Part shown: in pieces, positions 11,205 through 21,950 of the stretch
Layout: every line of letters starts with the position of its first letter
Position numbering within the stretch: position 1 is the stretch's first letter
Source: Melastoma dodecandrum
Lineage: Eukaryota > Streptophyta > Magnoliopsida > Myrtales > Melastomataceae
NCBI GenBank assembly: GCA_029817715.1
Contig: JARUPY010000387.1
Span: 1,054,001 to 1,118,000, forward strand
Direction: 5' to 3'
Length of the DNA: 64,000 bases
Translations under genes and position numbers: made by a program
Notes under the pieces: generated by a model
Databases searched by the model: none
What the model was told of the DNA's origin: nothing
What the model saw: the letters and a program-made list of their open reading frames with translations, nothing else

Positions 11205-12664
11205 TCAAAAGTCCTCATCGACCTCATCATCAATCTCAGGCCTAAATTCACCTTGAGATATCATATTGATGAAAGACTTTGTAGCCTGGCCAACAGCCAT
11301 CGATGTTTTCTTAGCGGCACCCACAACAGCAGGTTGTAAAGAGATGACGGGCAGGCTTGCTCGCTCTTGAATTATTGCTGCACATCACATACATCATGCA
11401 TTGAGCCACTTATGGGTTTGTCAGGTCACACTTAAAACAACTATTTCTTTTTATAAGCACTTAAAAGGGAAAAAAATAAAGCAACAGAGGGCCGGAAAAC
11501 ATACACATTGTCTGTTCTCGAGCATAAGAGCCAATTTTTCGATTTTCAGCTTCTGCAGCCTGCCCAGCTTGGGCTGATTTGTTCACTCCCTCGGCTATCT
11601 CTTGGCTGCCTGCAAGGATTAAGGAATATACAAGAATGAGCAATAGCAAAGTACTCGCCTGCTACGGCAATGATTTAAGACCCGTAAATCTGCTCCAATA
11701 ATTTCCTGTCTGGACTACTAATCTCTTTGGACAGTTCTAACCCACTTCTCACCTTAAGTCACTTAAGTGTTAGATCACTAATTTCCAAGCCAAATACCCT
11801 TATCGCCGCCATTTTACTCGGCAGTTCCTCACGTGCAGTATCTGCCAGTTTTGCAAGAGAAGTTGCAGCTCTTCCCATTGCCTATAGAACGTTGACAGGC
11901 AAAGCATCAGTGAATTTGATCTGTTTTTCCCTATGCCAAGTAGACGTGATGTTCATTGCATCCAGAACCAGAGAACTAACATTATGCAATGTTGCAAGTG
12001 TTCATACTGTCACATTCAATAACCGAACTATAAATTTATTTGCGATCTAGAGCTACTAACAGGAATCAAGGAATCAATCCGTTTACTCACTGTCACAAGA
12101 ACACAGTTACCATCAGCAATCTACGATGAGATTGCAACGAGGTACTGAGATGAAACTTACGTATAGCATTGGAACTGCGGCAACAACAAGGCTGGCGAAT
12201 GCCACCGAAGTCTGCTCATGTCAAAGCAAATAAAAGATTGCTTCCATTGAAATCGCCAGAGAAACTGCACACCAAAAACTGAAGAACACTGCCTCCACTT
12301 CCAAGATTACCGTGCAGGCGATGAATGCCAGGAGGAAGAAGGCCTGATCACTCAAGCTAAACCTGGCAACAACATCGGACTTAAGGACAATACTGGGACT
12401 GCCAACCTGAACGTTATACTCATTCTGGGCATCGTCAAGATCGAAGCTTTCCCGCAAAGCAGGAGTCAAACTGTGTTCTTTTTAGCTTGTTGACAACTAC
12501 AACACACGATTGAGAGCTGGGTTTTGGGGGATTTCGATAGGGATGTCGGAAATACGAACTGGGTGCGATGTAATTTCTGCTGTGATGTCGTGGATTCGAG
12601 TAAGGGCTGAAACCAAGACGGTAGGAGTGATGGGGGAAGGGGTCTTTAGGGTTTGGCAGTGCAT
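11205..12664 (-). pseudogene. Plant membrane protein of unknown function, frameshifted
   Basis: Five minus-strand exon blocks are visible: about 12664-12311, 12211-12161, 11881-11753, 11605-11505 and 11377-11205 (TGA at 11207-11205). They encode a basic, Ser/Pro-rich N-terminus, two hydrophobic segments (SDQAFFLLAFIAC and SVAFASLVVAAVPMLY), an amphipathic stretch (GRAATSLAKLADTAREELP) and an acidic C-terminus (DDEVDEDF). The layout fits a plant-specific organelle membrane protein; I know no function for it. Two defects are seen. The N-terminal frame (VVVVNKLKRTQ) is out of register with the next block (RESFDLDDAQNEY), with no in-frame ATG for the latter. In exon 3 the frame meets TGA just before the donor at 11752. 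An alternative donor (GTGACT) could skip that stop with a short deletion. So it is a pseudogene, or carries assembly indels. Confidence 0.65.
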
Positions 12665-12939
12665 TTCGGGGAGGATATTGAATTTGAAGATCATCAAGGA
12701 TTAAATTCCAAATGGTATTATTCCTGGAAACATTGGTCTTCCCGGCGAACAGAAAAGAACAACAACATCCACTTTATTTTGGATTTCATTTTAAAGAAGA
12801 ATTTGTTCAAGAAATTACAGTGCTTTTTATTCATCAATCTCAGAAAGAATCGATTTTACGTTCACAAGAAGAATGAATTCAACCAAATTTAGGACATGGA
12901 AAACATGTCTTGATGAGGGAAGAATATGAATGAATTTCT
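12665..12939. other. Intergenic, GLP1 3' flank
   Basis: AT-rich spacer between the minus-strand membrane-protein gene and the 3' end of GLP1. No gene is seen. Confidence 0.5.
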
Positions 12940-13605
12940 TTAGTTGTTCCACCAGAACTGTGATTGGAGGTACTTCACCACGTCCTTGTCCACCTGGAAG
13001 GCCTTCGTGAGTACGTCCGAGGAGATCGGAGGCTGTGAACCGAATACAGAGTTGGCAATGGTTATGACGCCGGGGCTCTGGCTGCTTAGGCCTGCGAATG
13101 CCACAGCATTGGTCTTGCCGATGTTGAACTGGAAGTGAATGAGGCCGATGGGAAAAACGAACACGTCTCCAGGGTAGAGGACCTTGGTGAAGAGACGGTT
13201 CCCGAGCTGGTTGGAGGTGACGAATCCCACGTACAAGGTGCCTTCCAGGACAACCAGGATCTCGGTTCCCCGGGGGTGAGTGTGGGGAGGGTTCAGGCCA
13301 TAGGGAGCGAAGTCGATGCGGGCCATGGAGATCCCAAGGGTATTGATCCCGGGGAACTGGTCGACGAAGGCAGGGGTGACTTTCGATCCCAGAGGGTTTG
13401 ACGTGTTTCCAGGCGTCCGGAATCCAGTGAAAGTAAAATCATCGGCGGAGGCAAGCTTCGGGTCCTTGCAGAACTTCCCGTTCACAAAGACCGCATCCTT
13501 GGTGCTGTTGACTGCTACACAAAAGTCTTGAAGGGGACTGGGGTCATAGGCAAGGGCAGATGCAGCTGCCAAAGCGATGAAGAGAAGGATAGCAAGGTTC
13601 TTCAT
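12940..13605 (-). CDS. Germin-like protein GLP1 (cupin, secreted)
   Basis: Intronless frame of 221 residues. A 19-residue signal peptide ([19 protein letters not shown]) precedes [14 protein letters not shown], the usual mature start. Cys29 and Cys46 form the conserved N-terminal disulfide pair. N-glycosylation sites are NST at 33 and NTS at 67. Germin box 1 carries His108, His110 and Glu115, box 2 carries His157; these are the four metal (manganese) ligands of the cupin barrel. Germins form hexamers in the cell wall; some act as oxalate oxidase or superoxide dismutase. Which, if any, applies here cannot be read from sequence. The gene points away from GLP2. From the YDPS codon to near the stop it is almost identical to GLP2, but the signal peptides and flanks differ. 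Confidence 0.96.
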   Translation of the reverse strand: MKNLAILLFIALAAASALAYDPSPLQDFCVAVNSTKDAVFVNGKFCKDPKLASADDFTFTGFRTPGNTSNPLGSKVTPAFVDQFPGINTLGISMARIDFAPYGLNPPHTHPRGTEILVVLEGTLYVGFVTSNQLGNRLFTKVLYPGDVFVFPIGLIHFQFNIGKTNAVAFAGLSSQSPGVITIANSVFGSQPPISSDVLTKAFQVDKDVVKYLQSQFWWNN

Positions 13606-13720
13606 TTCCGCAGATTGACTCTGGATTAGGCCCTTGATTTCTCAGTGTGTGGGGGCTCTTTTTGCAGAAAGTTGAAAAGATTAAAGCTTTGAGTTGAGAT
13701 GAATGGAGGGACAAAACATC

Positions 13721-13730
13721 TATTTATACT
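13721..13730 (-). promoter_or_regulatory. TATA box of GLP1
   Basis: AGTATAAATA on the minus strand, about 116 bp before the GLP1 ATG. Confidence 0.65.
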
Positions 13731-14244
13731 TGGGTGGGGGAGATTGATTGACTCAGCAAACTTTGAATTGGTTTTCTTATGCATTTTTGGGCTCAATCAA
13801 CAAAGAAAGTCCTGATAATTTTATATGATTTCTCTTGAGGATTTTCACTCCTGCAAGGCTACCAAAAACGTATGACCATTTCCTTTCATGGTTGCCCTCC
13901 TCAACACACTTTTTGCAGCAACATTTTTATTCTAAAGAATCGTTTGATGATGGGGATCCGGTTTATATCTTTTGCCGATTCAACTGTTCTATGTATCCAT
14001 ACACCAAATCACAAAATAATATGATTTATTGCAGGGTCGGCCTGCTTTCTTCTTGTGCAGTGAACTGCAGCTTCAAGGTTTCGACGAAGATGGATTCGGC
14101 ATAGATAAGGGACCATTTCCATGCCTTTTATCTGAGCGAGAAGACATGGTCGCATGGTCGCCTGAGGTTTTCGAGGATTATTTTATCCTATTGGACTGTG
14201 GATCCTCTTCACCGAGAAACCATGCCTGGTCAAATAATCTCGCT

Positions 14245-14251
14245 TATAAAT
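14245..14251 (+). promoter_or_regulatory. TATA box of GLP2
   Basis: TATAAAT lies about 103 bp before the GLP2 ATG, a spacing similar to the other GLP genes here. Confidence 0.65.
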
Positions 14252-14353
14252 GGAGATCATCCACCGCCCCAACTATCACACAAATCCGACAAACCTCAAA
14301 TCCCAGCAGACGAACTCAAGAGATTTCTCAAAGCCCCTTCTCCCATCACCACC

Positions 14354-15019
14354 ATGAAGTTCCTTACCACCCTTGTGATCCTGGCTTTCGTTAATGTCTG
14401 CACACTTGCCTATGACCCCAGTCCCCTTCAAGACTTTTGTGTAGCCGTCAACAGCACCAAGGATGCGGTCTTTGTGAACGGGAAGTTCTGCAAGGACCCG
14501 AAGCTTGCCTCCGCCGATGACTTTACTTTCACTGGATTCCGGACGCCTGGAAACACGTCAAACCCTCTGGGATCGAAAGTCACCCCTGCCTTCGTCGACC
14601 AGTTCCCCGGGATCAATACCCTTGGGATCTCCATGGCCCGCATCGACTTCGCTCCCTACGGCCTGAACCCTCCCCACACTCACCCCCGGGGAACTGAGAT
14701 CCTGGTTGTCCTGGAAGGCACCTTGTACGTGGGATTCGTCACCTCCAACCAGCTCGGGAACCGTCTCTTCACCAAGGTCCTCTACCCTGGAGACGTGTTC
14801 GTTTTTCCCATCGGCCTCATTCACTTCCAGTTCAACATCGGCAAGACCAACGCTGTGGCATTCGCAGGCCTAAGCAGCCAGAACCCCGGCGTCATAACCA
14901 TTGCCAATTCTGTATTCGGTTCACAGCCTCTGATCTCCTCGGACATACTCACGAAGGCCTTCCAGGTGGACAAGGACGTGGTGAAGTACCTCCAGTCGCA
15001 GTTCTGGTGGGACAACTAG
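14354..15019 (+). CDS. Germin-like protein GLP2 (cupin, secreted)
   Basis: Intronless, 221 residues. I place the start at ATG 14354 (context CACCACCATGA), which gives a clean 19-residue signal peptide ([19 protein letters not shown]). The frame stays open upstream to 14198, but that part covers the TATA box and leader. The mature protein differs from GLP1 at only four residues: Ser to Asn in LSSQ-PG, Pro to Leu in SQP-IS, Val to Ile in SD-LTK, and Asn to Asp in the last dipeptide. All metal ligands (His108, His110, Glu115, His157) and both cysteines are kept. Relative to GLP3-7 it has SQPLIS and FWWDN where those have STPPIS and FWTDNN. It is probably active. Confidence 0.95.
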   Translation: MKFLTTLVILAFVNVCTLAYDPSPLQDFCVAVNSTKDAVFVNGKFCKDPKLASADDFTFTGFRTPGNTSNPLGSKVTPAFVDQFPGINTLGISMARIDFAPYGLNPPHTHPRGTEILVVLEGTLYVGFVTSNQLGNRLFTKVLYPGDVFVFPIGLIHFQFNIGKTNAVAFAGLSSQNPGVITIANSVFGSQPLISSDILTKAFQVDKDVVKYLQSQFWWDN

Positions 15020-15890
15020 ACACGCTCGGCACAACGAAAGGTTTATAATTCTTTTTAAACGATGGAATAAGGGTGGATTCGATGTAACCTTTTGATTCTA
15101 TTTGGATACCGAATAAGAAGTAATTGTTAAGGTTTCATTGCATCTTCCGAGTTAACCGAAAGCACCATCAGTCGCACCCCCATCAGGCAATGAGCTGTCT
15201 ACGCCTCGGATTCTAAGATCCTTGCGTCGGTGGTTGAGACCTGGCGATGAATGCGTTGATCGAATAGATTTCAGCGCTGAAGTGATGATACGACAACAGA
15301 AGCAAAAGAATAGAGATTTCAGCCTTGAAGTGATGATCAAACACCTCCGGCTGGTGCATAGGTCGTTGTAGCTATCTGCCCTGCTTGTCTCCAGATGATG
15401 GCTCGGTGGTGTTTTTGGTTGATGTCATTCAGGGGAGCTTTAGAGATAAGACTGTCCGGGATGCTTAACATGACTATCAGAGGCAATGAACCCGGCTTTG
15501 GGGGTTGGAGTAAGTTTGCGACGAAAGCAGTGAAGAATTTGCGGTGGATGGTGACGAAGAAGACACTTCTCGTCTGGGGAAAGGGGCTGTGGCAATTCAA
15601 TCTAAATGGATGAGGTGGTGGGGCTGTTGTATCGATGATGAAAGTCGTCTCCCTTGCAATAGCATCCAGCAGTTGCATGGGGTGAAAATTCGGAAATCGA
15701 ATGACTCAAGAGGAGGAAAGGCTCCTGGAGCGACAAACGAGTGCTTCCTGTGATGCAGAATGTCAGTGCTTTCTGTCCCGTTTTCATCCCCCCGGAAGTC
15801 GGACCGGTCTAGAAAGTGTGCAATATGCAGATTTCAACAGGATCCTCCTGCTCCCTGGTTAAAAGCATTCCTCTTACTTATAAAAAAAAG
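15020..15890. other. GLP2 3' flank and spacer; no gene recognised
   Basis: Non-coding spacer between GLP2 and the first array module. Frames on both strands are open for up to 113 codons around 15340-15680 but match nothing I know. GCATTCCTCTT occurs at about 15865 and again at about 15888, next to the left edge of the tandem array. Confidence 0.45.
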
Positions 15891-16533
15891 GCATTCCTCT
15901 TTATCAAACTCTAATCTCGCTGCACCCTGAAGCTTCCTCCGATAGCTCCTCGGGAGGGACAACCGAAAGCCATCCGCTCGTAAATAAACCAGCATCGAAG
16001 AGCACTTATCCTTGACTCTTCCCAGACCCCAACTCATCTCCAATTCAAATGCCTTCCACAGCCTCAATGCAAACATTGTAAATTTCGTAAATTTTGCGAA
16101 GATCATGCTCGGAAAGAGGTTGGTTCAACAATTGATTTCATCTCCATTTGCTAAGTACACCGAAAAAGATAAGTGGCGTTGCACAAGTGTTGTCAAGGTA
16201 AACCAGTTTGAGATCGAAGAATCCCTTGGCATCTATACTGAGCGATCAATACATAACGCATAAGTGCAATAACTAAGCCCAAGCAAGAAAGAAAGGGAAA
16301 ACGAATCAGAATTGTTGATGAAAAAGTCCGAGCAGTTGGAAATGGCTTTGAGTTGGGAGATGAAGTTGACACGGTTCCGCAGGCGTGAGGGAGACCGAGT
16401 TCGGGAGGGCAGCCAGGTTACTTGGTATTTGATAGGAGTTGGTAAAGTCTCTATGATCCGCAACAACGACAGTGGACTTGGTGATTGAGCTCTGTAAGAC
16501 TTCCCTCCAACCAAACCCAGTCAAAGTTTCTGC

Positions 16534-16543
16534 TATATAAATA
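16534..16543 (+). promoter_or_regulatory. TATA box of GLP3
   Basis: TATATAAATA about 88-97 bp before the ATG. From here to the end of the gene the five array copies are almost identical; upstream they fall into two classes. Confidence 0.65.
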
Positions 16544-16630
16544 TGGATCAGGGCAAGATGTCCCAAACACATCCGAACCCAAAAGCATAACAACAGCAAA
16601 TCTGCATACGCCTCGATCCTGTACATCGCC

Positions 16631-17299
16631 ATGAAGCTCCTCGGCACCCTTCTGATCCTTGCTCTCGCTGCAGCCACCGTCTCTGCTTATGACCCCAGTC
16701 CTCTTCAAGATATTTGTGTGGCCGTTAACAGCACCAAGGATGCGGTTTTCGTCAACGGCAAGTTCTGCAAGGACCCAAAGCTTTCCACCGCAGATGATTT
16801 CGTCTTCACCGGGTTCAGGGCTCCAGGAAACACGTCCAACCCTCTCGGCTCGAAGGTGACTCAGGGGTTCGTCGACCAATTCCCCGGGATCAACACTCTC
16901 GGGATATCCATGGCTCGCCTGGACTTCGCGCCGTACGGTTTGAACCCGCCCCATATCCATCCTCGCGGCACAGAGATCCTGGTTGTAGTCGAAGGCACTT
17001 TGTTTGTGGGTTTCGTGACCTCGAACCAGCTCGGGAATCGCCTCTTCACCAAGGTCCTGTATCCAGGAGACGTTTTCGTCTTCCCCATCGGCCTCATTCA
17101 CTTCCAGCTTAACATCGGTAAGACCAACGCGGTGGCCTTCTCGGGCCTGAGCAGTCAAAATCCAGGACTCATAGTGGTAGCCAACAACGTGTTCGGATCA
17201 ACCCCGCCAATCTCGCCCGATGTCCTGACCAAGGCCTTCCAGGTTGACGGGAAGGTCGTAAAGTACCTCCAGTCCCAGTTCTGGACGGACAACAACTAA
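16631..17299 (+). CDS. Germin-like protein GLP3, array copy 1
   Basis: Intronless, 222 residues. A signal peptide of 19 residues ([19 protein letters not shown]) is followed by [14 protein letters not shown]. Cys29/Cys46 form the conserved pair; glycosylation sites are Asn33 and Asn67. Metal ligands are His108, His110, Glu115 ([10 protein letters not shown]) and His157 ([11 protein letters not shown]), so a complete cupin site is present. A secreted, wall-located, manganese-binding hexamer is expected from the family; the reaction is unknown. The protein is the same as that of the four other array copies. At the DNA level this copy has private synonymous bases at His108 (CAT), Thr114 (ACA) and Val129 (GTG), which makes it the most divergent of the five. 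Promoter class A. Confidence 0.96.
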   Translation: MKLLGTLLILALAAATVSAYDPSPLQDICVAVNSTKDAVFVNGKFCKDPKLSTADDFVFTGFRAPGNTSNPLGSKVTQGFVDQFPGINTLGISMARLDFAPYGLNPPHIHPRGTEILVVVEGTLFVGFVTSNQLGNRLFTKVLYPGDVFVFPIGLIHFQLNIGKTNAVAFSGLSSQNPGLIVVANNVFGSTPPISPDVLTKAFQVDGKVVKYLQSQFWTDNN

Positions 17300-17658
17300 A
17301 ATAACAATTTCCCACTAGGTTGGTTTCTAGTGACTGATTGATTGTATTGATCATAATTTGAATAATGGCAGTTCGTAGCCTCGATGGAAATAATTAAAAG
17401 GATCGTTGCTTGATTATCCTCGTCTTCCTTTCTGCTTCGGAACAAATCAATACCCACTCACTAATCTACTCCGACGACTAAATGATTTCGTAAACGGATA
17501 ACTTGTGATCGGACAAATGTGGCGAAACAGTTTCCGATGAAATTTCGTCTGACATCGAACAACATAAAGGATGTACCGTTGGTGTATCAAAGGTTAAGCT
17601 AGGACCAAATATTGCCCACCCACAGAGATGCCGTCACTAGTAGGATCGATCCGTAAGC
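17300..17658 (+). other. 3' flank of GLP3
   Basis: 3' UTR and spacer conserved in all modules. No coding potential. AT-rich words such as AATAAT near 17361 could serve in polyadenylation. Confidence 0.5.
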
Positions 17659-17791
17659 ATGGCATCCGCTTATGGATCGGTCTTTGGTTCACAGCCTCCA
17701 ATCTCCGCCGACGTCCTCACAAAGGCCTGCCTTTCAGGTGGACAGGAAGGTTGTCAAGTACCTCCAATCGCAGTTCTGGTGGGACAACTAA
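17659..17791 (+). pseudogene. GLP C-terminal relic (module U1)
   Basis: A short frame opens with ATG and [16 protein letters not shown], as if the end of a signal peptide (SAY) had been fused to the C-terminal part of a GLP. It continues to the germin end QFWWDN and TAA, but a four-base addition (GCCT) after the LTKA codons shifts the frame. Its residues (SQPPIS, FWWDN) match the GLP1/GLP2 type rather than the neighbouring GLP3 type. Confidence 0.8.
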
Positions 17792-18374
17792 ATCAAACTC
17801 CATTCTGCCATCACCCGGATTTCATTCAAGATTCATTTCTCATTGTACGATTCTTCTGCTTTCAAATAATGTCGGACTTGCGCCATCCGCAAGCCATTCG
17901 GAAGTAATACCGGACTTCGAGTTCATTCCCCATATCATATATCATTTTTAAGCCCGTTGTCCGACTACATCCCGCCTGATTGTCGACAAAACCCAGACTT
18001 TCGGAACTTCGGTTTCTCGGTGCGAATCTCTTCCAGCATCAACAGCGACTAAGAAAATGTTCATTCCTCCTGGTCGAGTTAACCCCAGCAGATTAGGATT
18101 AGGGATAACCAGTAACGATCTAACTTGGTCAAGCCCCTTTTCGAACCAGCATACTAAAATACATCATCACGACCTGTTTTGCCCGGTCTTCCCGGGTTTA
18201 TTTAATTCTTGTGCACACAGTGAATAACCGGCGGCAAAAGTTATAGAGATGTTTTATTTGTTCCTGGAATCAATTCTTACGCATAATGACTTGCATCATT
18301 GTTAATCCTAAGTTTATGTCCGTAAAAATGTGAAAGAAAAAACTTTTCTATTGTGTGGAAAGTCAAATATAAAT
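17792..18374. other. Distal 3' flank of module U1
   Basis: Non-coding sequence shared by modules U1, U2, U4 and U5 that ends at the gypsy insertion site. No gene is seen. Confidence 0.5.
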
Positions 18375-20117
18375 GTTGATGTGCGTCCCTCCCGCTCGTT
18401 CCCGAATGAGAACAAGAAGAAGGACCGTAATCCTTCGTGGCTCCGTAAAAATTTTTGTTTGTCGCTTAACCTAGGTAAGCTTGAAAAAAAACGGAGTCGC
18501 CACCGACTTTATTAAAAATGGTATATAGTCGGAAAAACCAAAGGGGGTTCGGGGATTCCTAATTACTCTCTCTTTCATTCAAACATGCGAAAAAGGGGTG
18601 ACGATACTTAAAAAAAAAGGTTTCTGATTAACGGGTGTTGGACCCGATCTAGGCTTTTGTGCCCAGACTCCTGTCATTGGGTTACGAGCTTAGGCTCGAT
18701 TCGGGAGTTGGACCCGAACTCATATGTGATGATCACATGCGCAATCACATACAATTATTTAGATTAAAGTAGGCGGGGAAAAGACGATGACCGTGGGCCT
18801 ATACACTTGGACCCACGGCCCGTTACAAGTGGAAAAATAGAAAGTCGGAAAGGCCCGCACCTTCCCTCATGTACCTTAAGTTTGACGTTTGCGGCCGCTT
18901 TAATGTCTTCAATCATCGCGGTTTTTACACACGCGGAGAAAAATCCACGCGTCTTCAAGGCTTCCTTTCCATACTTGTTTGAATTTCGAACTCGCACGAG
19001 TAGTGTTTATGGAAAAAATGGGAAAAAGAAGAAAGTGGGAGAATAGAAAAATGGAAAAACGAAAGTGGGTTAGAAAATTCTAATATGAAATACGTAAACA
19101 AATTAGAATTTCAAAATAAGTCGGAATGAGACTTACGTGGGGCGTTTTGAGCCCATTTGACCGTGAATGCCTCCCGACCGTTAATCGGATCGATGCGGGT
19201 CGATTTTTACATGTGAAAAGAAGAAGAAGAGAAACATGCGTGGAGTAGCAAACGAAATCATGTTTTCATAAGCTAAGTAACAACCTTATTTTGGAACAAC
19301 CATGTCATAGGAAAATTATTTGGAAAAAATCATTTTATAAATGTGAAACGTAAGCTTATATGAGAACACGTACACAAAATGACTGTATAAATGATCGAGA
19401 TGCGAAATAGGTGACACTCCCTAAATTTCAATGTAATAAGAATCAATCAAATGAATCATTGGCAAGTCAAAACCAACAGAAAGAACGTTCAATCAAATAT
19501 AAAGCAAACAAGCACACATGCGGCAGATTTAGATAACCACGAAGACTGAAGCGTAACTTTCAGCTCCGAGCATGAAATCACATGTTTTTATACTCAAAAC
19601 GAAGCTACGGATGATACGGATCTAATGCCACAGATTTCAGCTCAATCCGACATTTCAAACTCAAGATACAAGCGAAAGTACGTACCTTCGTTGAGCTGTC
19701 ATGTTTTGCAGCCGAGAGTGAACTTGCTCCATTTCGATCCAAGGTTGCTCGGTCGTATCCAAAACTGTCCAGAATAAAAAGAGGACAAGATAAAGAAGAG
19801 AAGGACATTATTTTCATACAAATAAAGCGAAACCGGTGCGAAAAGAAAGGGTGAGATTGCTCACAGTTAATGTGTTTGCATAATTAACTATAGAAGATCT
19901 TGGACTGTAAAGCTTGGAGCCTTTTTCTTTATCGGTTTAAACACACGCAAATCAACAATAAAACTGAAGCGATCGTGGAGGGAATTGCAGATTAATGAAG
20001 CATGTATAAACGAGCAATGAATCTATATCTAAATAAATCAGCAACTAAAATGATCAATCCTGGCCAGATTTAGTACCTAAACCCAGAACGACGACATTGC
20101 AGATAAGGAGCTTATAC

Positions 20118-20606
20118 AACCAGCAGTGAAGTCGACGAAAAAAAATCATGTAAGAAATTTGCAATGAAATCAAATTTGGAAGAACCAATTAATAAGCTCA
20201 AGTAGTGAACTTGAAGTTGCAGCAACATGCAACTACTCCAGGTTTACACCAGGTCAACAACCAAGCCAACATCAGACTTAAAATTGCAGCACACAGGGAT
20301 GAAGTACTCACACGCAACGGCAAAATTGAACAAACCAGCAGGGAAAACAAATGAACTAGAGAGGAAAAAAAATACAAACGGACCCTTGACAAACAAAAGA
20401 AAAAAAAGAATAGCCAGCAACGAAAAGAATATAACAACTAGATAAGAAGAAGTGCAGATCAACCACGAACATAAAATTGTAATAGCATCACGTAGCTACT
20501 GTTTGCTCTAATAGGCATTCGTCTATGTAATATTTTGGACAAAAGCAAGCGTATTCTCAACATGAAGGTCTAAGCAGCTACAAAATTGTAAAAGAATGAA
20601 CCGGCA
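20118..20606. repeat. About 490-bp segment present only in some LTR copies
   Basis: This segment is also at 32062-32545 but is absent from the LTRs at 46198 and 61562, and from both short LTRs. The flanking words (ACAAC ... CAACAAACAATGATTGG) resemble an insertion or deletion footprint. Confidence 0.6.
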
Positions 20607-21801
20607 ATGATTGGATAAGGAGGAAATACAAAGCAACGGTGATAATTGCAGCAAAGAAAAATGAAGAATGGTTTAGACTAACGGCGGGACATTGATGTCA
20701 CGAATCGATCATCGGGGATTGGGGGGTCGCAATCAAAAGAATGATCGAAGAACCACTGTAAAGCCATTAGAAGTAAAGACAACTGATAGAACACGATCAA
20801 CATAAAAGAAAATTAAGCCGAGCCAGCAGCGCACGTAATAGTTACAGGAGAAGGAAATGCAGACAAGTAGTGAACTTAAAGCCGTAACAATGTTCTGCAA
20901 CTGTCTTTCTAGTTTCTATAATACAACCAGCTATAGATTTGAACTTTAAGAAAAATAGAGATGTTCACAGCAGCCGCAACAATGGAAAGTCAAGTCGCAT
21001 AAAAAAAAAAATCATCAATGAAGAATTAATAAGGAACACGTTCCAGCAGAGCTTTGCGGCAAGCAGAAATGGAAATCAATTGAATATTGCAAAAAAAATA
21101 GCCATGTCATCCAGCAGGAGCCAAAATATACAAGAAATCGTGGACAAATAGGAAACAGTAATAATCGAGCATCGATGAATCTCGAAGCTCCTGCGATTAA
21201 AAACTGGACAAAGAAAAGCAACGACGACGGAGTAAAAACAATTTTCTAATCTTTACAGTGAGATCAAGCCGAGAACACACAAAGCAAGAATGAACAGTAA
21301 AATCAAAACTTCCAAGTGGATTAAAAATACGTCGACATCCATGTTGTGACTTGTAATAGGAACATTTTTAACAGCAGAGACTGGCAACTAATGTTTCAGC
21401 TGCATCAATCAAAACAAACAGGTCTAGTCGTAGCATTCAACAAATTATAGCAATCACGAGGAGGAAAAATAAGCAGCAGCGAACTGATTATGTGAGAACG
21501 GACTAGTGGCAGCAAATTGATCAAGCAAGAATTAGATCAGTAGCAAATTCTTTAGCGAAAAATTCAATACCAGAAAGTAATCATGAAGCCGAGGACCTTC
21601 AGCTCTGTTTGAATCACCAAAAATCGTCTCGAAATCTTCAATGTCTTATAGAGACAGATTTCAGCCACCTCGATGACTTTTGAGGGATCTGTGACGCATG
21701 GTTAGGTGGAGAAATAGAGCTACGAGCAGCCTCGGGACAGAGGCGAGATTCAGCTGAAGCACGACTTGTCGTGGCCAGCTTTGGTGGCTACGCAGAAGGC
21801 C

Positions 21802-21950
21802 GGCTCTAGGGGATTCCCGCGGGGCAGCGGCCAAGCTTGGCAACGATGCTGGAGTTGGCTCCAGAGGATTCCCGCGGGGCTGCGACCGACCTTGGCGAAG
21901 ATGTTGGAGTTGGCTCCAGGGGGTTTCCGCAGGGTTTCTGCTTACCTTGA
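21802..21950. repeat. Three tandem 55-bp GC-rich repeats inside the LTR
   Basis: Units begin at 21802, 21857 and 21912 with GGCTC-AG-GG-TT-CCGC. They are far more GC-rich than the rest of the LTR. The same array occurs at 33736 and 49068. Confidence 0.8.

Larger units (their letters stand above)
13606..14353. promoter_or_regulatory. Divergent promoter region between GLP1 and GLP2
   Basis: 748 bp separate the two divergent start codons. Each side has its own TATA box (13721-13730 minus and 14245-14251 plus). The two leaders are not alike, although the mature coding parts are. Confidence 0.6.
15891..18374 (+). repeat. GLP array module U1 (contains GLP3)
   Basis: First copy of the tandem module: upstream region, GLP3, 3' flank and GLP relic, up to the gypsy insertion site. 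It matches 22142 onward at a constant offset of 6251 bp. After the module the sequence runs into a gypsy LTR, with the target word GTTGA at 18375-18379. Confidence 0.85.

Noticed and set aside
14198..14353. 52-codon N-terminal extension of GLP2
   Set aside because: Covers the TATA box and leader; the ATG at 14354 starts a proper signal peptide.
15337..15678. 113-codon minus frame in the spacer after GLP2
   Set aside because: No recognisable family, no promoter or splice support; could be an old repeat.
16306..16677. 123-codon minus frame upstream of GLP3 (also at 22557; 142-167 codons at 30252, 44071 and 59360)
   Set aside because: Overlaps promoter, leader and signal-peptide codons on the opposite strand; not protein-like and frame length varies between promoter classes.
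16451..17158. 235-codon antisense frame over GLP3, repeated at 22702, 30586, 44333 and 59697
   Set aside because: It is the mirror of the GLP coding sequence, and its conservation follows from that of GLP. No domain, no promoter.
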